The notes under the pieces were generated by a model. That model did no database searches and was not told the origin of the DNA. It worked only from the letters and a program-made list of their open reading frames with translations. A program made the translations under genes and the position numbers. Positions 1 through 6,818 of a stretch of DNA of 10,069 bases are shown here, in pieces. Source of the DNA: a bacterium (GTDB lineage Bacteria; Planctomycetota; J058; JAJDCP01); NCBI GenBank assembly GCA_030428695.1, contig JAUIEM010000373.1, positions 1-10,069 of the forward strand, in the 5' to 3' direction. The stretch's first letter is position 1; the number at the start of each line of letters is the position of its first letter.

Positions 1-1
1 G

Positions 2-2743
2 GGCGCGGTCGCGCTGCGCTCGCAGGCGCGGGCCGCGGCCGAGCAGCGCCGCGGCGAGGCGCGCGCGCTCGAGGCGCAGGCGCTCTCCGGGGAGCTGGAC
101 GCGTCCGCGCAGCGCGAGGCCCTGCGCCGCTCGGTCGCCCTCGACCCCGAGCGCTTCACCGCCTGGCGCCGGCTCGGGGAGCTCGCGCTCGCCGACGAGG
201 ACTGGCCCGAGGCGGTGCGCGCCCTCGGCCAGGCGCGGCGGCTCGAGGCCAACGAGCGCGAGGCGATGTTCCTCGAGGCACAGGCCCTCGCGGGCTACGG
301 CCGGCTCGAGCGCGCCCTCGCGCTGTTCGAGCAGCTCGCCCGGGAAGGCTACCGTCCCGACCCGGTGCGCCGCGCGCGGGCGGCCCTGTGCTGGCAGCTC
401 GGGGAGGTCGAGGACGCGCGCCGCCTGACCAGCGCGATCCTCGCCGCCCAGCCCGGCGACACCGCCGCCCTGCGCCTGCGCGCCGCCACCCTGGAGGGCT
501 CGCCGTGGGCCCGCACCCTCGAGGAGGACCGCTGGCAGCTGCTCACCGCCGCGCCCGCCGCGGACGATATCCTCGCGGCGCTGCTGCGTGCCCGGCTCGA
601 GGCGCTCGACATCACGGCCCTCGGCGACGGCTGGCGGGACTTCCTGCGCCGCCTCGCCCGGGCCGAGGACGACGGGCTGTTCCGGGTGCTGGCCGGCCAG
701 GGGGAGGAGCTGCAGGCGCGCCTGGCCGATCGCGAGGCGCCGCTCCCGGAGCGGTTGCAGGCGGCCCTCAGCCTGTCGCTGTTCCCGAGCCCGGGCACGG
801 TCGCGCTGCTCGCGGCGGTCGCCGCCGACGAGCGGGAGCCGGGCACCCTGCGCGAGGCCGCCCGGGCCACGGCGTTGATCGCTGGTCCGGCCGATGTCGA
901 GTCCTGGGCCGGCGAGGTCACGGGGCAGCCGGACGCGGTGGCCGCTGCGCTGACCCTGTTCGAGCGCCCGCCGCAGGAGATCGGGCGCCCGGCCGTGCGC
1001 AGCCTGCTGCTGCATGCGAAGAACCCGCTGCTGCGCGCGGCGACCGCCCTGTGGATCGCGCGGGGCGCCGCCGGCGTGCCCGGCAGGGTGGTCGAGGCGC
1101 GCGAGGCCCTCGCGACCCTCGGCAACGACCCGGAGCCGTGGGTCCGGGAGGTCGCCGCCTCGAGCTGGCGCGCCCTCGGGCTCCTGCACGGGCAGCCGTG
1201 GGAAGCCCGGGACGGCCGGGCGGTCCTGCTCGCCTGGCGCCTGGCGAGCCTGCCGGAGGCCTCGCCGCCGCTGCGGGACCGGGCGCGGGAGCTGCTCGAC
1301 GCGGCGCTCGCCACCGCGCCGAGCGCCGAGCTCCTGTACGAGCGCGCCCTGTGGTTCCTCGCCCGACGCCTCGAGGAACAGGGCCGGCGCGACCTCGCCG
1401 CGGCCCGGGCCCTGGCGCCGGAGCACCCGCCCAGCGCACAGCTCGCCCTGCAGCTCGCCCTGCGCGCAGGCGGCGGGCAGGAGGAGCTCGCCCGCCTGCG
1501 CGAGCAGGACCCCGCCGCGGCCACCGAGCTGCTCGCGCGGGCGGCGTTCGAGGAGCAGACAGGCTTCCCGGCCCTTCCCGGCCCGGGCGGCAGCTCGCTG
1601 TTGTGCTTCGACTTCCGCGCCGGGGGAGGGCGCGCGCCGTTGGACCTCGACGCGCTGCGCGGGGCCTTCGACACCAGCCTGCCGAGCGTGCGCTTCGGGG
1701 AGGAGGGGCTCGAGCTGCAGCACCACAGCTACCTGCGCTCCCAGCTGTCGATGGCGGAGGTCGACCGCGTGCGGGTCGAGGGCCCCGCCCGCCTGCACCT
1801 GATGGTCGATGCGACCCTGCGCGACAGCCGCCTCGGCTACGCGCTGTTCCTCCGCAACCGGGGCGTCGAGCTGCGCATCGACGACGAGCTCTCGGTCTAC
1901 CGGCCCGCTCCCGACGAGCTGTACGCGACCGAGATGCGGCTCGGCCGCGCGGGCGTCAGGGTGTACGGCGACGGGCAGCGCCTGCTGTCGATGGCCTGCG
2001 TCGCGCGCAACCGCCGGGGCACGGGCCGCTTCTCGGTCGGCGTGATCCGCCAGCAGGACGAGAGCGGCGGGGTGCTGGCCTACCTGCAGGTGCGCGGCCG
2101 CTTCTCCCCGCGGCGCTATCCCCGCGCCGAAGAGCGGGAGCAGACCCTGCAGCCTCTGCCCGGGCGCCGCCCCGTGCGGCCCGGACCGGTCGCGCTGCCG
2201 AGTCCCCCGCCGGCGGACCTCGCGGCCCTGCGCGCCGACGGCATCACCCTCGAAGCGCGGGGGGTCTGGCAGGCCCGCCGCTTCCAGCCGCAGCTGGTGC
2301 AGGTCCCGGGGGTGTACGGGGACGTCGAGCTGCGCGCCCGGTTGATCTTCCCCGCCCGCCCGGAGAACAGCGCCGGCCTCGCCCTGCGCGCGGGCGTCGG
2401 CGACCGGGCGGCGGTGCGCTTCGGGCTGCGGGAGGTGCCCGACGCGCCGGGCACCAGCCTGCGCACCCTCGAGCTGCACACCCAGCGCAGCGACCGCTGG
2501 GACGTGCCGCAGTTCGGCGCCGCCTGGAGCTCCGACACCGTGTGCCTGGTGCTGCGCCGCCAGGGGGAGTTCGTCCAGGGCGCCTACGGACCGGACTTCG
2601 ACACCCTGCAGACCACGGGGGAGCCGTTCTACTTCCCGATGGACGGCCCGCTGTCCCTGTGCCTGTTCGCGCGCTCCCACGACCCGGAGCAGCAGTCGGA
2701 CGCGCGCTTCGACCAGGTCGACATGGCGGGGGAGGAGCCGTGA
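2..2743 (+). CDS. TPR/HEAT-repeat protein with two C-terminal beta-sandwich domains (5' partial; possible Ser/Thr kinase C-terminus)
   Basis: The frame is open from the left edge to a TGA at 2741-2743, giving 913 visible residues. The GTG at 215 is internal, because the upstream codons continue the same TPR pattern (for example ALDPERFTAWRRLGELAL near residues 48-65). Visible residues about 30-180 are TPR-like helix pairs. Residues about 245-400 look like HEAT repeats (NPLLRAATALWIARGA, DPEPWVREVAASSWRALG), followed by more Ala/Leu/Arg helices to about 520. Residues about 530-705 and 745-912 are beta-rich, and the second block (CLVLRRQGEFVQGAYGPDFD) resembles concanavalin-like DUF1349/DUF1080-type sandwiches. 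No transmembrane segment or catalytic motif lies in the visible part. In Planctomycetota, similar TPR plus beta-sandwich tails follow a PknB-type kinase and a membrane anchor. Together with the overlapping sigma gene, this makes a kinase plausible but unproven. The role is probably protein-protein or ligand sensing. The coding call is sure; the function is not. Confidence 0.85.
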   Translation, partial: GAVALRSQARAAAEQRRGEARALEAQALSGELDASAQREALRRSVALDPERFTAWRRLGELALADEDWPEAVRALGQARRLEANEREAMFLEAQALAGYGRLERALALFEQLAREGYRPDPVRRARAALCWQLGEVEDARRLTSAILAAQPGDTAALRLRAATLEGSPWARTLEEDRWQLLTAAPAADDILAALLRARLEALDITALGDGWRDFLRRLARAEDDGLFRVLAGQGEELQARLADREAPLPERLQAALSLSLFPSPGTVALLAAVAADEREPGTLREAARATALIAGPADVESWAGEVTGQPDAVAAALTLFERPPQEIGRPAVRSLLLHAKNPLLRAATALWIARGAAGVPGRVVEAREALATLGNDPEPWVREVAASSWRALGLLHGQPWEARDGRAVLLAWRLASLPEASPPLRDRARELLDAALATAPSAELLYERALWFLARRLEEQGRRDLAAARALAPEHPPSAQLALQLALRAGGGQEELARLREQDPAAATELLARAAFEEQTGFPALPGPGGSSLLCFDFRAGGGRAPLDLDALRGAFDTSLPSVRFGEEGLELQHHSYLRSQLSMAEVDRVRVEGPARLHLMVDATLRDSRLGYALFLRNRGVELRIDDELSVYRPAPDELYATEMRLGRAGVRVYGDGQRLLSMACVARNRRGTGRFSVGVIRQQDESGGVLAYLQVRGRFSPRRYPRAEEREQTLQPLPGRRPVRPGPVALPSPPPADLAALRADGITLEARGVWQARRFQPQLVQVPGVYGDVELRARLIFPARPENSAGLALRAGVGDRAAVRFGLREVPDAPGTSLRTLELHTQRSDRWDVPQFGAAWSSDTVCLVLRRQGEFVQGAYGPDFDTLQTTGEPFYFPMDGPLSLCLFARSHDPEQQSDARFDQVDMAGEEP
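2725..2743 (+). promoter_or_regulatory. Translational coupling junction (GTGA overlap with Shine-Dalgarno)
   Basis: The TGA stop of the repeat protein (2741-2743) and the GTG start of the sigma factor (2740-2742) share bases. A purine-rich GGGGGAGGA lies at about 2728-2736, immediately upstream. This arrangement favours re-initiation by terminating ribosomes, so the sigma factor is likely made in proportion to the upstream protein. Confidence 0.7.
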
Positions 2744-3546
2744 GCCCGTTGCGCCCGGCCCGCGACCTGTGGCAGACCACCTGCTCGGCCCTGCGCGACG
2801 GCCGGGAGCCGGACTGGGGCGTGGTCGCCGACTACCGCCGCCCGCTGCTGGTGTTCGTCGCGCGCCGCTTCCCGAACATCGACGCCGGCTCCCGCGAGGA
2901 CCTCGTCCACGACGTCCTGCTCGCGATCAAGGAGTCCCTGCACGGCTCCTACGACGCGCGCAAGGGCCGCTTCCGCAGCTTCCTCTGCACCGTCCTCGCC
3001 AACCACGTGCGCAAGCACCTGCGCAGCCGGCGCCGCGAGCGCCCCGCCCTCGACGAGCCGCTGTTCGACGCCAGCGCGGGCGTCGAGGTCGAGCTGGTCG
3101 CCGAGGCCCTCGGCGCGGTCCGCCGCTGGCTGACCGCCGCCGGCCGGGAGAACCTGCGCCAGGTCACGGTGTTCAGCCGCCAGGTCGGCGGCGGGGAGAG
3201 CATCCCGACCATCGCCGCGGCCGAAGACCTGCCGCCCTCGACCGTCAAGCGCTGGCTGCGGGAGGCGCGGCTGACGATCACCGGCGACCTCCTCGAGCGC
3301 ACCCTCGACCTGCCCCCCGGCCTCGACCTCACGCGCCTGGCCCGCACCGCCCTGCACGCCCTGGGCAAGCCGCCCTCGGCGCGGACCGGGGCCGTCGAGG
3401 CGGTCGCCGATCCCGGGCTGCGCGAGGCGCTCGCCAGCTGGGTCGCGCGCCTGCACGCCGCCCTGTCCGACTTCGTCCGCGACGAGGGCATGGCCGGCCA
3501 GGAGCCGCTCTGGGCGGGGCTGGAGGGCTTCCTGCAGGAGGGGTAG
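2740..3546 (+). CDS. ECF-like RNA polymerase sigma-70 family factor with C-terminal extension
   Basis: This is a 268-residue protein. The GTG at 2740 is chosen because it overlaps the upstream stop as GTGA, has a GGGGGAGGA purine tract just before it, and starts exactly where sigma-like sequence begins; the frame stays open upstream only as a shadow of the preceding gene. Residues about 28-100 match sigma region 2: a helix with SREDLVHDVLLAI (51-63), then YDARKGRFRSFLCTVLANHV (71-90) and the basic KHLRSRRRER, the core-binding and -10-recognition part. Residues about 153-180 (PTIAAAEDLPPSTVKRWLREAR) form a region 4 helix-turn-helix for -35 recognition. There is no region 3, which fits the ECF type. 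Residues 186-268 are an extra helical extension of unknown role, longer than in a minimal ECF factor of about 180-200 residues. No anti-sigma gene is visible; control by the co-transcribed repeat protein, perhaps a kinase, is an inference. Confidence 0.85.
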   Translation: MSPLRPARDLWQTTCSALRDGREPDWGVVADYRRPLLVFVARRFPNIDAGSREDLVHDVLLAIKESLHGSYDARKGRFRSFLCTVLANHVRKHLRSRRRERPALDEPLFDASAGVEVELVAEALGAVRRWLTAAGRENLRQVTVFSRQVGGGESIPTIAAAEDLPPSTVKRWLREARLTITGDLLERTLDLPPGLDLTRLARTALHALGKPPSARTGAVEAVADPGLREALASWVARLHAALSDFVRDEGMAGQEPLWAGLEGFLQEG

Positions 3547-3630
3547 GGTCGCCCGAGCATCATGGCAACGGATAGTGGCCTCGCGCCGCAAAGGCCGCGC
3601 GCAGCGCCCGATCCGCGCGTCCTCCCCTGG
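3547..3630. other. Convergent intergenic gap between sigma factor and hydrolase
   Basis: These 84 bases separate two converging stop codons. I see only weak pairing (GCGCG/CGCGC arms around 3596-3618) and no T-tract on either strand, so a canonical bidirectional terminator is not supported. Confidence 0.5.
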
Positions 3631-5457
3631 CTAGAAGAAGGGGTTGTCGAGCGACATGGTGGTGTCGACCATGTCGGAGGTCCCGTCCTCGTACTTCACC
3701 TCGACGTCCTCGCTCCCGTCATCCCCATCTTCCTTCCCGAACTCGAGCATCTCCGCCATCTCCCTGCCCGGCCGGTGCTTCTCGCCGAAGAGCTTCGGGA
3801 TGGCCGCGTCGAGGAAGTGGTCGTCCCAGGGGGGCGTGTGGCCGCCGGGGACCTCCATCTTCTTGATGCTGCCCTTGGTCCGCACGGGCTTCTCCGGATC
3901 CTCCGATGGGTCGGCCTTGTACGCGAAGCCCTGGAGGAAGGCGGCGGTGTCCATGCGTCCGGCCTCGATGAACTTGTCGTACAGGCTGCGGAAGGTCTCG
4001 TTGGCGTCGTCCTCCTCCGGCTCGACCTCGGCGTCGAGGCGCTTGAGCTTGGCCACGCCCTCGGCGATGCGCACGATGTCCTGGTAGCAGTCCGGGTAGA
4101 GCTTCATCATCAGCCAGCGATGGTGGTCGTTGACGAAGAAGCCCGGGTACCGGGTGTACTTGTCGAGCTCGCTGTTGATCGCGCGCCACTTGATCCCGGC
4201 GCCCGTGAAGGTGGTGGCCCAGTAGCCTTTGCCCACGCGCTCGTTCGACTGGTACTTGAGGAAGACGTGCATGTAGATGCGGGTGTAGGTGTACCAGTCG
4301 AGGAGCATCTGGAAGATGTCCGAGGTGTCCTGCGACAGCTCCTCCTCCATCATCTCAAAGACGTTGATCGATTCCTTGTCCTCGCCGTCGACGATGGTCG
4401 TGAACTCCTTCTTGGGCTTGAAGACCGTGCCGTGCGTGGTCAGGAAGGCGTAGGCGAGGTGCCACACGATCTTGCCGGGCCCGGCCATGCACGTCTCGGC
4501 GAGGCCCTCTTCCATGTTGAAGTACTTCTCCGTGCAGTTGACGTCCTCGTTGATGCCGGCGACGAACTGGTGGCGCTTGACGTGCCCCTCGTGCTTGCCG
4601 GGGAAGGGCAGCATCAGGAACTGCGTGATGCCGTCATCGATGATGTTCAGGCGCGTCTCGCCTTCATTCGCGATCAGGAGCGGGGACTCGTTCTTGTCGA
4701 GGTCGTCCTTGCTCAGCTTGGTCAGATCCTGCGGGGCGAAGCCGGCGCGGCAGTCGTGCAGGGCGTAGGTGATGACCAGGTGCTTGACGTTGGGGTGGAT
4801 GTTCCGGTTCCAGGCGGTCCCGCGGTTGCCGGGCCCGGCGACCGGGTCGATCGCGAAGATGTTGATCTTGATCCGCTGGTAGGCCGGATCGGACTCGATG
4901 GTCAGGTTGTCCCACTTCACGTCCTTCTCGCCGAGGTGGTACAGACGGTACGCGAGGCGGAAGCAGGTGACGGCGCCGCGGCTCCAGCCGATCATGTTGA
5001 TGGTCTTCGGAAGGCCGTCCAGGGTGCCTTTGCGCCACTGCAGGTAGCTGAGCACGTGCTTGACGTTCTGCTCCCAGCCCTTGCCCTGGATCTGGCCCTG
5101 GACGGCTTTCTTGAAGCTGCCGAACATGCCGAGGTCCTTGTGCTTCTTGCACGGGGGCGGGTTCTTGCCGTCCTTGTCGTAGAAACCCTCCCGCTCCCTC
5201 TCGAGGGCCTTGGCGTCGAAGGGCGAGGACCACTTGCCGGGCATCAGGTTGTAGGGGTCCTCCCAGGCGTTCGAGCCCGGGCCATCGGTGATGATGTAGT
5301 CCTCGTACTCGTTCGCCCCGCGCGTCAGCACACCGCCGTCCGGGCCCGTGGAGCCGCTGTACATCGCGCGGCCGAAGCACGAGACGATCTCGGCGAACGG
5401 GCAGTTGCGGTGGAACCCCGTGCCGTTGTTGAAGATGGTGAGAACGTCGCTCATCAT
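3631..5457 (-). CDS. DUF2235/Tle1-like alpha/beta hydrolase (putative phospholipase)
   Basis: This is a 608-residue soluble protein with no signal peptide or membrane segment. The start is ATG at 5455-5457, with a second ATG directly after it. A GGAGGA on the minus strand 6 bases upstream fixes it; the frame stays open to 5769, but that upstream part is low-complexity Arg/Pro/Gly sequence and not coding. Visible motifs are: LTIFNNGTGFHR (6-17), like the N-terminal FDGT motif of DUF2235; the nucleophile elbow G157-W-S159-R-G161 after a hydrophobic strand (INMI); FAID204PVAG; and FPGKH289EGH, which corresponds in order and form to the WFxGxHxDV catalytic His motif of Tle1-type lipases. The likely triad is Ser159, His289 and an Asp (Asp204 is one candidate). 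The C-terminal half (300-570) is unassigned and the last 40 residues are strongly acidic. Family members hydrolyse phospholipids and several are type VI secretion effectors. No secretion or immunity gene is visible nearby, so an effector role is open. Its composition differs from its neighbours: one hand-counted 60-base line (4861-4920) has 34 G+C against 47 at 661-720, which hints at transfer. Confidence 0.85.
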   Translation of the reverse strand: MMSDVLTIFNNGTGFHRNCPFAEIVSCFGRAMYSGSTGPDGGVLTRGANEYEDYIITDGPGSNAWEDPYNLMPGKWSSPFDAKALEREREGFYDKDGKNPPPCKKHKDLGMFGSFKKAVQGQIQGKGWEQNVKHVLSYLQWRKGTLDGLPKTINMIGWSRGAVTCFRLAYRLYHLGEKDVKWDNLTIESDPAYQRIKINIFAIDPVAGPGNRGTAWNRNIHPNVKHLVITYALHDCRAGFAPQDLTKLSKDDLDKNESPLLIANEGETRLNIIDDGITQFLMLPFPGKHEGHVKRHQFVAGINEDVNCTEKYFNMEEGLAETCMAGPGKIVWHLAYAFLTTHGTVFKPKKEFTTIVDGEDKESINVFEMMEEELSQDTSDIFQMLLDWYTYTRIYMHVFLKYQSNERVGKGYWATTFTGAGIKWRAINSELDKYTRYPGFFVNDHHRWLMMKLYPDCYQDIVRIAEGVAKLKRLDAEVEPEEDDANETFRSLYDKFIEAGRMDTAAFLQGFAYKADPSEDPEKPVRTKGSIKKMEVPGGHTPPWDDHFLDAAIPKLFGEKHRPGREMAEMLEFGKEDGDDGSEDVEVKYEDGTSDMVDTTMSLDNPFF

Positions 5458-5463
5458 GGTAGA

Positions 5464-5469
5464 TCCTCC
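5464..5469 (-). promoter_or_regulatory. Shine-Dalgarno that sets the hydrolase start
   Basis: The minus strand reads GGAGGA here, 6 bases before the first of two adjacent ATG codons (5455-5457 and 5452-5454). It supports a 608-residue product rather than the 712-residue open frame that begins near 5769. Confidence 0.75.
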
Positions 5470-5575
5470 GAGGAAGCGGGTGCGGACGGTACGGAGGAGG
5501 ATTCCGCAAAGCGCGGGCCAGGGCACGGGCGGCGGGGCGACCGTCGGAAGCGAGCCCTTGTCGTACGGGGTCTCA

Positions 5576-5592
5576 CGGCCCCAAAAGGGCCG
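5576..5592. repeat. Short inverted repeat (6-bp stem, 5-base loop)
   Basis: Arms CGGCCC and GGGCCG flank the loop CAAAA. The repeat lies about 120 bases upstream of the hydrolase start, so it would fall in that gene's leader or operator region. There is no T-tract, so it is not a classical terminator. In DNA this GC-rich, a 6-bp stem could arise by chance. Confidence 0.4.
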
Positions 5593-5611
5593 GTCGGGAG
5601 GCGCGCGGGAC

Positions 5612-5628
5612 CGCCCAGGGTCTGGGCG
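5612..5628. repeat. Short inverted repeat (7-bp stem, 3-base loop)
   Basis: Arms CGCCCAG and CTGGGCG flank the loop GGT, about 20 bases from the previous inverted repeat. It could be an operator half-site pair or a leader hairpin of the leftward gene. No T-tract follows in either direction. Confidence 0.4.
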
Positions 5629-5821
5629 TGACACCAGCGTCTGCGCGCCCCGTGCCCAGCATCTTGCCGTTCCAGGGGGGCAGCGCGACCAGCGCCGCCT
5701 GCAGAGTCCCCTCCGCGCGGCGCCATCCCTCGTCGTCCGCTGCGTGGCGAGGGTCGGCCCCCTCGACACCCGACTGTCTTTTCACGGACCGGCCGCGTGG
5801 ACCGGGGACGCGCGTCCGACC

Positions 5822-5849
5822 TTGACCTCTGATCGCCCCTCGCTATCAT
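5822..5849 (+). promoter_or_regulatory. Sigma-70-type promoter for the TRAP operon
   Basis: TTGACC (5822-5827, 5 of 6 to consensus) and TATCAT (5844-5849, 5 of 6) are separated by 16 bases. Transcription would start near 5856, leaving a leader of under 40 bases before the tatT ATG at 5894. Such a match is notable in DNA with so little A and T. Confidence 0.55.
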
Positions 5850-5880
5850 GCGGGTTCGATTCGCCACGGCCCGCCCCTTC

Positions 5881-5894
5881 TCGAGGACCCTCGA
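5881..5894 (+). promoter_or_regulatory. Palindrome overlapping the tatT ribosome-binding site
   Basis: Arms TCGAGG and CCTCGA, separated by only AC, include the GAGGA Shine-Dalgarno and end on the A of the start codon. The loop is too tight for all six pairs, so perhaps four or five pairs form. It could modestly occlude initiation; chance is equally possible. Confidence 0.35.
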
Positions 5895-6799
5895 TGCGCT
5901 CCTTGTGCCTCTGTGCGCTCGTTTGCTTGACTGCCGGCTGCAACCTGACGAAGTTCGTCGCCGACAGCATGCTCCCCCAGCTGAAGAACAACCAGGACGC
6001 CTTCTTCTCCGAGCGCTCGACCCGCCACGCGCGGGAAGCCGCGCCGGCGCTGATCTCGTTCGCCGACGGCTTCATCCAGTCGAGCCCCGAGAACCCCGAG
6101 CTCCTGCTGATGGGCGCCGAGCTGCGGGCCGGCATGGCGACGGTGATGATCCGCTACGAGGACGATCGCTGGGCGGGTGTGCTGTACGAGAAGGCCCAGA
6201 GCTACGCCGCCCGCGCCCTCGCGGTCGACTACCCCGAGCTGCTCGCGGCGATCCGCGGCAACGATGAGGGGGCGCTGGACAAGGCCCTGGCCGAGGCGGA
6301 CGCGGGGGCCGTCCCGCACCTGTTCTGGCACACCCTGGCGGCGGCCGGGCGCACGGACCTCGCCCGCGACCGGCCCGATCTGGTCGCGGACCTGTCCAAG
6401 CACGTCAAGGTGATGGAGCGGGTGGTCGCGCTCGACGAGGAGTTCTTCGACGGCGGCCCCCACCTGTTCCTCGGGCAGTTCTACATCAGCCGCTCGGAGA
6501 CCCTCGGCGGCGACCTCGAGAAGGCGCGGGTGCACTTCGAGAAGGCGGAGCGCATCGCGTCGAATCGGATGCTGCTCGTGCCCGTCTTCTACGCCGAGGG
6601 ACTGCGCAACCAGAAGCTCTCGCAGGAGAACCGCGACGCCTACGAGGCGGCGCTGCGCCGCGTGCTCGACGCGGGCGAGGGTCCTCCGGAGCGCGCCCTG
6701 CTCACCGCGCTGGCCAAGGAGAAGGCGGCGGTGATGCTCGCCGAGATCGACACGCACTTCGATCCCGTCCTGATCGAACTGCTCAGCAATCAGCCGTAG
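5894..6799 (+). CDS. tatT: TatT-family TRAP-associated TPR lipoprotein
   Basis: The product is 301 residues. The start at 5894 follows GAGGA (5883-5887) by 6 bases and opens directly onto a lipoprotein signal (MRSLCLCALVCLTAGC), with the lipobox LTAG before Cys16; the open frame further upstream is not coding. The mature protein is helical and fits the TRAP transporter T-component family (TatT, Tp0956 in Treponema pallidum). Features include LLMGAELRAGMATVMI (71-86), a TPR-like central part, and the late motif GGDLEKARVHFEKAERIA (205-222). TatT proteins are lipid-anchored in the periplasm, form trimers with pores through the TPR superhelix, and bind the partner DctP-type protein, probably helping to load or deliver a hydrophobic ligand. 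Here tatT is the first gene of the operon, 19 bases before dctP, which supports the assignment. Confidence 0.88.
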   Translation: MRSLCLCALVCLTAGCNLTKFVADSMLPQLKNNQDAFFSERSTRHAREAAPALISFADGFIQSSPENPELLLMGAELRAGMATVMIRYEDDRWAGVLYEKAQSYAARALAVDYPELLAAIRGNDEGALDKALAEADAGAVPHLFWHTLAAAGRTDLARDRPDLVADLSKHVKVMERVVALDEEFFDGGPHLFLGQFYISRSETLGGDLEKARVHFEKAERIASNRMLLVPVFYAEGLRNQKLSQENRDAYEAALRRVLDAGEGPPERALLTALAKEKAAVMLAEIDTHFDPVLIELLSNQP

Positions 6800-6818
6800 A
6801 AGACGGCTCGGAGGAAAC

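Larger units (their letters stand above)
5458..5893. other. Divergent intergenic region (436 bases) between hydrolase and TRAP operon
   Basis: No coding sequence is supported here: the open frames are short, rich in Arg, Pro and Gly, and lack ribosome sites. The region holds the hydrolase Shine-Dalgarno, two short perfect hairpins (5576-5592 and 5612-5628) and a rightward sigma-70-like promoter near its right end. I could not recognise a convincing -10/-35 pair for the leftward hydrolase gene. Confidence 0.6.

Noticed and set aside
388..2739. Long open frame upstream of and continuous with the sigma factor
   Set aside because: Its translation is Arg, Pro and Gly-rich low-complexity sequence lying within the repeat protein in another frame; the sigma factor starts at the GTG at 2740.
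3547..3630. Bidirectional terminator between the converging genes
   Set aside because: Only weak pairing with a long loop and no T-tract on either strand.
3562..5631. Long open frame on the plus strand (689 codons) opposite the hydrolase
   Set aside because: It is Val, Leu, Gly and Arg-rich with no motifs or ribosome site, while the opposite strand encodes clear hydrolase motifs. It is an antisense shadow caused by high GC.
5458..5769. N-terminal extension of the hydrolase to 5769
   Set aside because: The extension is Arg, Pro and Gly-rich, and a good Shine-Dalgarno directly precedes the ATG at 5455-5457.
5348..5893. N-terminal extension of tatT back to 5348
   Set aside because: It would run antisense through the hydrolase start, and the lipoprotein signal begins exactly at the ATG at 5894.
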